A stretch of 64,000 nt of DNA from JBAOHV01 sp963714875 (GTDB lineage Bacteria; Actinomycetota; Acidimicrobiia; Acidimicrobiales; Microtrichaceae): contig CAVQQI010000014.1 in NCBI GenBank assembly GCA_963714875.1, positions 209,721 through 273,720 of the forward strand, written 5' to 3'. Made by a program: the position numbers and the translations under genes. The notes under the pieces were generated by a model that was not told the DNA's origin, ran no database searches, and worked only from the letters and a program-made list of their open reading frames with translations. Shown here in pieces: positions 56,202 to 63,116 of the stretch. Each line of letters starts with the position of its first letter. The first letter of the stretch is position 1.

Positions 56202-56279
56202 CGATCCGTGTTCGGTCGGATCGATGGCGCTCTGGAGGATCACCGCCGTCTCGCGACGAGGATCGCGGTCGGGCGCTCC
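56202..56279 (+). pseudogene. remnant copy of the gene at 57144
   Basis: The frame RSVFGRIDGALEDHRRLATR is closely similar to RSVLDGIERALENHRCLAAR at the start of the gene at 57144, and it degenerates after about 26 codons. The HepT-MntA pair lies between the two copies. Confidence 0.45.
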
Positions 56280-56291
56280 GTTCGGATGCGC

Positions 56292-56645
56292 CTACTCGCC
56301 GGGCGCTGCCTGCAGGGAGGCCCCGACAATTCGGACAGCCTCGAGAAGCGCCGGGATGTCGTCCTGGGCGGTCGCGAGGAGAATCGAGGTGCTGATCTGC
56401 CAGTAGCCGTGAACAATGCGGTTGCGCAGCGACGATGCCGCCCGCCACGGCACTTGCGGATAGCTCGACTTCACCTGCTCACCGAGCTGGCTCGACGCTT
56501 CCCCCAACACGGTGAAGCTCCACAACAGCGCTTCCCGACGGTCGCGGTCCCGATCGAGCGATGCGACGGTGGCGCCGTCGGTCAGCTCCACGATCCGTTC
56601 TGCAGCATCGATGAGTTCGGCAATGATCAGCAGCTCACGCCGCAT
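56292..56645 (-). CDS. hepT: HepT-like HEPN toxin
   Basis: The 117-residue helical protein has the HEPN ribonuclease motif R-x4-H in SLRNRIVHGYWQ. It overlaps the nucleotidyltransferase gene by 11 bases. In HepT-MntA systems the transferase adds AMP to a tyrosine near the RxxxxH motif, here the Tyr in HGYW, and so silences the toxin. Confidence 0.88.
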   Translation of the reverse strand: MRRELLIIAELIDAAERIVELTDGATVASLDRDRDRREALLWSFTVLGEASSQLGEQVKSSYPQVPWRAASSLRNRIVHGYWQISTSILLATAQDDIPALLEAVRIVGASLQAAPGE

Positions 56646-56952
56646 ACAGCACCTTGGCCTGTGCCAACACCTCGTCTCGGATCAGGCGGTGGACCGAGTC
56701 CTTCGACAGAAGGTCGACCGACCGCCCGAAGACCTCGGCCAGTTCGTCCTCGAGGTCGAACAACGCAAACCCGAGCCGGGCATCTGGAGCCAGGGTGAAC
56801 AAGAGGTCAACGTCGCTGTCAGGTCCTGCTTCCCCCCGGGCGACCGAGCCGAAGACCGACAACTCTGCAACCCCGTAGCGCTCGCACGTCTCAGCGAGCC
56901 TGGCGGCGTCGATCTCATGGCCGTCGAGAGCAAACACCGATGCGATCGCCAT
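56635..56952 (-). CDS. mntA: MNT-domain nucleotidyltransferase antitoxin
   Basis: The 105-residue protein has the GSxxRGExxxxSDxD active site in VFGSVARGEAGPDSDVDLLF, which holds two Mg2+ ions and ATP. It is the partner of the HEPN toxin encoded just downstream. ATG 56952 was chosen. Confidence 0.86.
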   Translation of the reverse strand: MAIASVFALDGHEIDAARLAETCERYGVAELSVFGSVARGEAGPDSDVDLLFTLAPDARLGFALFDLEDELAEVFGRSVDLLSKDSVHRLIRDEVLAQAKVLYAA

Positions 56953-57143
56953 GACCGCGATTGTCGCGCGTTCAAGGGCCGAACACCTCCAACCACTGGC
57001 GGACACGCCGGCGGCGGCGTCGTCGGTCTGCTGACCGGCACCTACGAAAAGATCAACAGCGACCGGCGGGAGGTTCCCACGAACCACAGAACCTCCCTCC
57101 CCCCACTCCCGGCAGCACGTGCTCGTCGCCGGAGCTTCGCATC

Positions 57144-57540
57144 GTGAGTCGGTCCGTGCTCGACGGGATCGAACGCGCACTCGAGAACCACCGCTGTCTC
57201 GCGGCGAGGGTTGCGTTCGACCGTCTGTTCGCCGGCTGGGACACACGCGGGAACGAGGCGTTCGCCGAGCGTTGGGGCGCAGAATGCCCCGAGGACGACA
57301 CGTGGATGTTCGGTGTGGAGCCGGTGGGGCCACAACCGTGGGCCGACCGGATGGAGGTGGTCCAGCCGCCGCTCGAGCTCACGTTCAGCGTGACCGACGA
57401 CAACCTCGATGCCGCCGCCTTCCTGGAGGCTGTCCGGGGCAGCCCGACGCTCGTCTGGCTGCCCTACCAAGAGGAGCAGCGGCGGGCGATCCACGACTAC
57501 CTCGACGACGAGCGGCTGGCCCTCAGCCCGGCGACTCGTC
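57144..57540 (+). CDS. unknown protein, end uncertain
   Basis: The sequence from GTG 57144 (VSRSVLDGIERALENHRCLA, FAERWGAECPEDDTWMFG, LTFSVTDDNLDAAAFLEAV) looks coding and has GGAG upstream. It has no stop before the frame enters the antisense of the phosphatase gene at 57543, so either the stop has been lost or there is a frame error near 57530. No family was recognised. A remnant copy lies at 56202. Confidence 0.45.
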
Positions 57541-57542
57541 GC

Positions 57543-59006
57543 TCAGTCCGAGCGACTGCGCTGACGGATGATGTCGATCTGCTCGCCGGTCTGCGGCGCG
57601 GGCATGTGTCGCTTCTTGGTGACCGAACGGAGCGCGTCGATGCGATCCAACGCTGCGTCCGCACCGAAGCCGTCGTCGACGAGGAGGCAGCCGACGACGG
57701 TGCCGGTGCGTCCGATGCCGCCCCAACAGTGGATGTAGACGCCACCTCGCTCCGTTGCTGTCCGGATCGAGGTCACGATCTCGTCGTAGTCGTCGGCGGC
57801 CAGGGTGCCCATGTCGGGGATCGGGTGGTGGATCCGTCGCAGATCGAGGCGACGCCGCTCAGCGGCGTCGACGACGAGGTGCTCGTACGGCGTCATGCCG
57901 TCCTCGGGCCTGGTGAGGTCCACGAAGGTGCGGATGCCGTGATCGACCAGGAGGTTGACCTTGCTGCGAGCCCGCTCGACGGAGTTCGGAGTGCCCGGGT
58001 ACTCGCCGGCGAGGATCTTCCCGGGCTCGACCCAGTAGCCGTGGACGAAGTCGTCGTGCGGCCAGGGGTGAGTCGGCTCCACCCCGGCCCCCTGGTCGAA
58101 GAGGCGGCCGGCGATCGCGGCGATCCGTTCGCCGTCGGTGATCCGATCCCGCCAGTCCTCGGGGATCCCCGACCAACCCCAGCGGGCACCGGCGAGTTGG
58201 CCGGCGATGGCTGCGGTGGTGTCCGCGTCGTGACCGAGGTTCGCGGCGCGCAGGATCGCGTCGCGGAAGTCGTTCGCTCCGCCGACCGCCCACAGCGCGG
58301 CTTCGAGTGCGTCGACGACGTAGCCGCGCCCCTGGATGTCGGGCGGTTGCTTCGCCCGCCACGAGCCACGGGCGACGGCTTCGATGCGAGGGTCGAGTGG
58401 GCCGTGTTGCCAGAAGCCCGGGTCGAGCACGTCGTCGATCGAGCGGCCCTGGATCAGTGCGGCGGTCATCGCCGCGTGCACGCGGCACGCGTCGACCGGT
58501 CGCGACGCCGGGTGGGTCGTGCGGCTGGACTCGCCCGCACGCTCGGCCGCTGCACCGGTGTCGGTGTGCCAGCGGATCGGGACCGGGGCCAGGCGCATCA
58601 GCGACCCGTTGGCTGCGCTCTCCTGGTCGACGTCGTGGTCGGTGACGGCCCCGGTGCGCTCGAAGCGGGACAACGCTGCTGCGGTCGTGCCGCCGATGTC
58701 GAAGCAGTCGCCGTTCGACGACCAGTAGCCGTCGCGCCGCCAGGCCACGTACCGGCGGAGCTGGTCGGCGGGGTCGAGATCGCCCATGTCGAGGATCGAC
58801 TCGGCCAGGCACATCGCCATGGACGTGTCGTCGGTCCACTGACCGGGCTCGAGCCCGAACGGCCCGCCCCCGACCATGTCGTCGATCGGCGTGAACGAGC
58901 CCGGAGGCTTGAACTCCAGCGTCGTGCCGACGGCATCGCCGACCGCGAGGCCGACGAGCGCGCCGATCGCTCGGTCCCGCGGGGTCGTCGCGTCAGTCGT
59001 TGTCAT
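57543..59006 (-). CDS. ADP-ribosylglycohydrolase fused to a dual-specificity phosphatase
   Basis: Residues 1-310 form an ADP-ribosylglycohydrolase (ARG/DraG): GALVGLAVGDAVG, GQWTDDTSMAMCLAES (Asp metal ligands), NGSLMRLAPVPI and GHDADTTAAIAGQLAGARWG. Residues 330-487 form a tyrosine/dual-specificity phosphatase with the P-loop HCWGGIGRTGT (Cys and Arg of CX5R) and an earlier Asp in PIPDMG. It would remove ADP-ribose from a target and phosphate from a second, perhaps ADP-ribose 1''-phosphate. ATG 59006 overlaps the upstream stop as ATGA. It is intact and expressed from promoter site 6. Confidence 0.9.
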   Translation of the reverse strand: MTTTDATTPRDRAIGALVGLAVGDAVGTTLEFKPPGSFTPIDDMVGGGPFGLEPGQWTDDTSMAMCLAESILDMGDLDPADQLRRYVAWRRDGYWSSNGDCFDIGGTTAAALSRFERTGAVTDHDVDQESAANGSLMRLAPVPIRWHTDTGAAAERAGESSRTTHPASRPVDACRVHAAMTAALIQGRSIDDVLDPGFWQHGPLDPRIEAVARGSWRAKQPPDIQGRGYVVDALEAALWAVGGANDFRDAILRAANLGHDADTTAAIAGQLAGARWGWSGIPEDWRDRITDGERIAAIAGRLFDQGAGVEPTHPWPHDDFVHGYWVEPGKILAGEYPGTPNSVERARSKVNLLVDHGIRTFVDLTRPEDGMTPYEHLVVDAAERRRLDLRRIHHPIPDMGTLAADDYDEIVTSIRTATERGGVYIHCWGGIGRTGTVVGCLLVDDGFGADAALDRIDALRSVTKKRHMPAPQTGEQIDIIRQRSRSD

Positions 59007-59479
59007 CGCTCCTCCCGCGTCGTGCACGTCCGGGAGTCCGGACCGACCGTGCGAACCGCCGGAGGGCACTGAAGTTCCGGATCGTGGTCGAGGTCGAGGT
59101 GGTCGTGGGCCCCGCAGTCGAGCATGTGGCGGCGGGTGGCCCGGCAGGCGATCCCGTCGTCGAGGAGGACCTGGCGCTGCGCGAGCGTGCAGCGGAGGCA
59201 CTTCGGTTTGCCCGTCTCGGCGAGCTCCCGGGCCCGCCAGCAGATCTCGGGTGGGACGGCACCGTGGGGAACGAGGAACGAGTAGCCCTTCGACGGGGGC
59301 GGGTGGGCCAACGACGGGTCGTAGCCGGCTTCGGCGAGGCACATCCGGACCCGTTCGAGCGCCGCGGTGTCGTAGGGGAACGTGCCGGGCTCGCCGGTGT
59401 AGTCCTCCGCGGGAACGGGAACAGGGCGGCGGCGGGGTGCCGACTCACTGCTGGTGATGGTGTCGGTGTGGTCGGAAAT
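59003..59479 (-). CDS. cysteine-rich (zinc-binding-like) protein, paralog B, apparent ATT start
   Basis: The product has 158 residues. The conserved part, VRMCLAEAGYDPSL, PPEICWRARELAETGKPKCL and MLDCGAHDH, matches paralog A at 53808. The coding frame extends upstream with good composition to ATT at 59479, preceded by GAGGAGG at eight bases. Between an in-frame TGA near 59528 and ATG 59344 there is no canonical start codon. Alignment with paralog A also needs residues before that ATG. The stop overlaps the ARG-phosphatase start. The function is unknown. Confidence 0.72.
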   Translation of the reverse strand: MSDHTDTITSSESAPRRRPVPVPAEDYTGEPGTFPYDTAALERVRMCLAEAGYDPSLAHPPPSKGYSFLVPHGAVPPEICWRARELAETGKPKCLRCTLAQRQVLLDDGIACRATRRHMLDCGAHDHLDLDHDPELQCPPAVRTVGPDSRTCTTREER

Positions 59480-59531
59480 GGCGGGTACCTCCTCGGTGGT
59501 GGGTGATGCGCTCGGTGGCGACGTGTCTCAC

Positions 59532-59558
59532 CGAGTCGCAGCGGGCCGAGATGTGACA
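59532..59558 (-). promoter_or_regulatory. shared ECF-type promoter, site 6 (paralog B and ARG-phosphatase operon)
   Basis: On the minus strand TGTCACATCT (59558-59549), 12 bases, ACTCG (59536-59532), 52 bases before the ATT start at 59479. Confidence 0.85.
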
Positions 59559-59610
59559 CCGCCACTCCGTTAGGGTGCGTCACCCTGCGCCGATCGGAAG
59601 GACCGCGGAC

Positions 59611-60372
59611 ATGCGTCGACGTCGATCGGTGCGCTTCGTCGCACTCGCCGTGCTGATGGCAGCGGCCGGCTGTTCCTCCGGCGGCGAAGCAGCGACAGCT
59701 CCGGCCGACACCACCCCGGCCGACACCGGGTCAGATGATCCGGTGTCGACCACGACCGTGACGACGGCCCCCGTCGCGGCCTCGGGGCCGGCGATCGTGG
59801 ACGACGGGGCGATCGAGGTCCCCGGCGTCGCCGGGGGGACCGCGGTCTACGAGCTCCGCAACCTGCGTGTCACCGACGCCGGCGACCCGGTCACCTGCCC
59901 CGGCGGCGAGCCCGCGAACACCCAACGGCTCGCCGCCGATCTCACCGCCTACCTCGTGCCATCGGCCACCCCCGACCCGAACGTCACCCGCGACGACGAG
60001 CCCACGCCCATCCCGTACGTGTCGCAGCTGCCGGAGATCGTGCTGGTCGGCGTCGGCGCCGAGGACACGGCGTCGGATGCATGGTTCGTCGGCATCAGCC
60101 CGCAGAGTCGGATCCTGACATCGACACCCAGCACCACGCTGCGCCCCGCCCCGCCCGACGCCGGGACCGAGTGCCCCATCCAGGGCTGGGAACCGACCGA
60201 CCTGGCCGAACCGGTCGAATCGATCGAGTTCGCAGCGATGAGCTCCGCGTTCGTACCGGCCGACTTCGACCCCGCGAACTACCAGGTCCGCCTCGGCAGA
60301 GGCGAGGACTTCGCGTACTGCTGGCCGCTGGAGGACCTGACCGCACCGGCCGAGCTCGGGAACTGTCGCTGA
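59611..60372 (+). CDS. lipoprotein of unknown function
   Basis: The signal (FVALAVLMAAAGC) ends in a lipobox, followed by a Thr/Pro-rich linker and about 190 residues with four cysteines. No domain was recognised. ATG 59611 has GGAAGG upstream. It lies 16 bases before the macrodomain gene on the same strand, so the two may be co-transcribed. Confidence 0.72.
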   Translation: MRRRRSVRFVALAVLMAAAGCSSGGEAATAPADTTPADTGSDDPVSTTTVTTAPVAASGPAIVDDGAIEVPGVAGGTAVYELRNLRVTDAGDPVTCPGGEPANTQRLAADLTAYLVPSATPDPNVTRDDEPTPIPYVSQLPEIVLVGVGAEDTASDAWFVGISPQSRILTSTPSTTLRPAPPDAGTECPIQGWEPTDLAEPVESIEFAAMSSAFVPADFDPANYQVRLGRGEDFAYCWPLEDLTAPAELGNCR

Positions 60373-60388
60373 CCGAGGAGGATCAGGC

Positions 60389-60889
60389 ATGGAGATCGAG
60401 ACATGGCTGGGTGACATCACCGAGCTGGACGTGGACGCGATCGTCAACGCGGCGAACGAGCAGCTCGCCGAGGGCGGCGGGGTGTGCGGGGCGATCCACG
60501 ATGCCGCCGGCCCGGAGCTGGCCGACGAGTGCGACCTGGTCGGGCCGTGTCGCACCGGTGACGCGAAGGCGACCGGCGGCTACGAGCTGCCGGCACGCTG
60601 GGTGATCCACGCGGTCGGTCCCCGCTGGGGCTCGGGTGGGGACGACAAGGTGGCGTTGCTGGCGTCCGCGTACCGACGCTCGGTCGAGGTCGCCGACGAA
60701 CTCGGTGCCACATCGATCGCGTTCCCGTCGATCTCGACGGGGATCTACGGGTTCCCGCAGCAGCTCGCGGCGCAGACCGCCGTCGCGGCGCTGCGGGCGC
60801 TCGAACCGGTCTCGGTGCAGCGATGCGTCCTGGTGGCGTTCGACGAGGACACACTCGACCTGCTGGACGAGGCGCTCGCCGCGGACTGA
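60389..60889 (+). CDS. macrodomain ADP-ribose hydrolase (MacroD-like)
   Basis: The 166-residue protein is a complete MacroD-type domain: GDITELDVDAIVNAANEQL (Asp and Asn contacts), GGGVCGAIHDAAG (catalytic loop) and FPSISTGIYGFP (phosphate loop). MacroD enzymes remove mono-ADP-ribose from proteins and hydrolyse O-acetyl-ADP-ribose, the sirtuin product. GAGGAGG lies just before the ATG. Its presence 1.4 kb from the ARG-phosphatase gene supports a local ADP-ribose theme. Confidence 0.92.
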   Translation: MEIETWLGDITELDVDAIVNAANEQLAEGGGVCGAIHDAAGPELADECDLVGPCRTGDAKATGGYELPARWVIHAVGPRWGSGGDDKVALLASAYRRSVEVADELGATSIAFPSISTGIYGFPQQLAAQTAVAALRALEPVSVQRCVLVAFDEDTLDLLDEALAAD

Positions 60890-60913
60890 CCGCCTCCGCT
60901 GCGAGGAGTGTGC

Positions 60914-61150
60914 TCAGGCGGCAACCGGCGTGATGATCGCCGGGTTGAGCAGGAGGTACTCCGGCTCGTCGCCGTCCTCGATCTGCAGCGAGACGCGGAC
61001 ATGCGCGGGCGGGTCACCCCAGATCTCGATGATCTGTGCTTCGAGCTGCGACGCTCCCCAAGGGACGAGTACCAGGTCGCCAACTCTCAGCGTGCTTCGG
61101 GCGTTGGTCACCACGGTGCTGCTCCGGTCTCGCTCAAGAGATGATCCCAT
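60914..61150 (-). CDS. small SH3/Tudor-like protein
   Basis: The 78-residue protein has LRVGDLVLVPWGASQLEAQI and VRVSLQIEDGDEPEYLLL, a strand pattern of a small beta-barrel. ATG 61150 has GGAAG upstream. It is convergent with the macrodomain gene. The function is unknown. Confidence 0.6.
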   Translation of the reverse strand: MGSSLERDRSSTVVTNARSTLRVGDLVLVPWGASQLEAQIIEIWGDPPAHVRVSLQIEDGDEPEYLLLNPAIITPVAA

Positions 61151-61185
61151 ACGATGCTTCCAGTCCGCGGGTCGCTGCCGGATCT

Positions 61186-61278
61186 GATCCGACCACCACG
61201 ATCGAGGTGCACGGCAACACCACCAGGGCACGCTGCACGGGCTGCAGGTTGGAGGTTCCGCCACCGGTCTTCGAGGGC
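61186..61278 (+). pseudogene. possible sirtuin (Sir2) fragment
   Basis: The frame IEVHGNTTRARCTGCRLEVP resembles the catalytic His and first zinc CxxC of sirtuins. Neither the NAD-binding GAG motif nor the second CxxC pair is found nearby, so at most a remnant is present. The rest of 61151-61477 shows no gene. Confidence 0.3.
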
Positions 61279-61477
61279 ACCTACGACGACCGTGCGAGTG
61301 AACCCGGCGACACCTTGTCCGAAGGAACCTCTCCGGTTCTGCTCATCGTCGCCCCTCTTGTCGCTGCGGCTCGGTCCGCACGACCATTGTCCCGCCCGGG
61401 TGTGACAGTGGGCCGAGGCCCCCGTCACCGCGCCGCCGGTGCGTGATCGACGCTGCGCCTCCGGGGTCGGTGCGTTA

Positions 61478-62286
61478 TCACCTGCCCTGCAGCGGCTCGA
61501 TCACGTTCACCTGCTCCAGCATCTCCGCGTCGGTGAACCGGGGTCGCACGATCTCGCGCCAGTCGGGCTGGCGGTCGGCGTCGTTCGGGTCGACCAGTCG
61601 GACGCGCTGGAACTTCGCGGCGACGGGCGCGCCCGGCTCGTCGGCGACGGTGCGGGTGTAGTGGAGGATCCCGCAGTTGGCGATGTCGTGGTGGTCCTCG
61701 TCCTGGGCGGTCAGCCACTCCTCGATGGTCATCTTCTCGAGGCGGGAGCGGAAGGCCCACATCACGTCTTCATGGGTGACACACAGGACGCGTTGCTGGT
61801 GCAGCTCACGTGCGAGCGTGCCGAGCACCTCCCGTGCGCGCAGGTCGAGGTCCGGCACGCTCTCCCCGCACTCGGGGCGCCACAGGAACTTGTTGCGCAC
61901 CTTCATCTGCGACGGCCCGCGGGTAGTCACGCTCGATCGCGGGGCGGTCCATGCCCTCCCAGAGACCGAAGTCGCGTTCACGCAGCAGCGCGTCGAGCTG
62001 CCAGCCGGCATCGGGGAGGCGAGCAGGGCTGCGGTCTCCTTGGCCCTGGCGTACGGGGAGCAGTAGAGCCGGTCGAACTCGGCGACACCGGCGCTCGCCA
62101 TCCAGGACCGGATCCACTCACCGCGCCGTGCGCCTGTTCGCGGCCCAGCTCGGAGAGGCGGTAGTCCGCTGTGGAGCGGGACCGGTACTGCTCGGTCATC
62201 AACGACATGTCACCGGCCTTCGCAGCGTTGAGCGCGACGTTGCCCTCGCTCTCACCGTGGCGGACAAGGAAAAGGTCGATGGGCAT
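61478..62286 (-). CDS. histidine-phosphatase-family protein, multiple frameshifts
   Basis: Family motifs occur in order but in three frames: LFLVRHGESEGN (catalytic His), LYCSPYARAKETAALL, RERDFGLWEGMDRPAIE, then after another change CVTHEDVMWAFR (second His). Breaks lie near 62115, 62000 and 61920. ATG 62286 was chosen; its ribosome site is poor, and an upstream in-frame GTG is possible. Members dephosphorylate sugars or small molecules. If the breaks are errors, the enzyme is complete. Confidence 0.72.
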
Positions 62287-62362
62287 CCCGGTCGTTGCTG
62301 GTTCGTCTGGCTGAGCGCTCTTGTTCACGGACACAGGTTGGCATCGACACGCGATGCGCTGG

Positions 62363-62746
62363 TCAGCGACGAACGACCGTGACCGTGCACCGCGGTCCCG
62401 GAGCACGAGCCAGACGACCATCCGCGGTGACCAGCGGCGCCTCCAGCGCCTCGGCCACCGCGACATAGGTCGCGTCATAGGCGCTGACGTTGTCGCGCAG
62501 TTCCCAGATGCGGGCCAGCAGACCCCTGACCCCGACACGCTCGATGCCGAGGCGTCCCCACGTGTCGATGGCGCTGCTGGCGTCCGCAGCCGTGACCTCG
62601 CCCCGCAGGACCTGTGCACGAAGGGCGTGCGCCACTTCGGAGTCAGCGAGGTGCGGGCAGACGACCGCATCCTCGCGGAGCGTCGCTCTGGCGTCGCCAT
62701 CGTTGAGCAGACCGAGGACCGCAGCCGAAGCGTCGATCACGATCAC
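62363..62746 (-). CDS. vapC: PIN-domain toxin (VapC/FitB-like)
   Basis: The 127-residue PIN protein has IDASAAVLGLL (Asp), LADSEVAHALRA (Glu), SAYDATYVAVAEAL (Asp) and LVTADGRLA (Asp). Its start overlaps the antitoxin stop by four bases. It is the second PIN toxin of the window and of a different subtype from 54268. Confidence 0.88.
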   Translation of the reverse strand: MIVIDASAAVLGLLNDGDARATLREDAVVCPHLADSEVAHALRAQVLRGEVTAADASSAIDTWGRLGIERVGVRGLLARIWELRDNVSAYDATYVAVAEALEAPLVTADGRLARAPGPRCTVTVVRR

Positions 62747-62964
62747 CGCTCGGAGCGTCCGGCCTCGACATCGCCCACGACGACCGCCGCATCGAGACCC
62801 AGGTCAGGCAGGTCCGCCAGCAACGCGGGATTGTCCGCCCGACGGGCGATGAGCGCGAGTTGCCGGGTCGCGAACGCAGAGACCGACAACCCCTCACGGG
62901 CAGCCAGTCGTTCGAGCCGCTCGCCGACCTCGTCAGGAACGTTGCGGAGGTAGAGGGTCTTCAT
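62743..62964 (-). CDS. vapB: VapB/FitA-type antitoxin
   Basis: The 73-residue protein starts MKTLYLRNVPDEVGERLERL and AAREGLSVSAFATRQLAL, a ribbon-helix-helix DNA-binding fold. It is the partner of the PIN toxin downstream. Confidence 0.86.
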   Translation of the reverse strand: MKTLYLRNVPDEVGERLERLAAREGLSVSAFATRQLALIARRADNPALLADLPDLGLDAAVVVGDVEAGRSER

Positions 62965-63116
62965 GTCGCACAATGCTAGCGTAATCACCGCATTTTGCCA
63001 CAGGGTGGGGTATCCCGGTTGTGCTGTGGCCAGCGCCGCACCCGCAGCGATCACGGGCTCAGGGCAACTCCGCCGCCGCGCATCAGTCCTCCACAGGTGG
63101 CGACGTCCCCCATGTG

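Noticed and set aside
56961..59072. A 703-codon open frame on the plus strand opposite the ARG-phosphatase gene
   Set aside because: Only its first part (from 57144) looks coding; the rest mirrors the intact minus-strand enzyme.
61377..61402. TGTCACACCC followed after 12 bases by GGTCG on the minus strand
   Set aside because: It has mismatches in both boxes and no gene start within 200 bases, so it was not counted as a seventh site.
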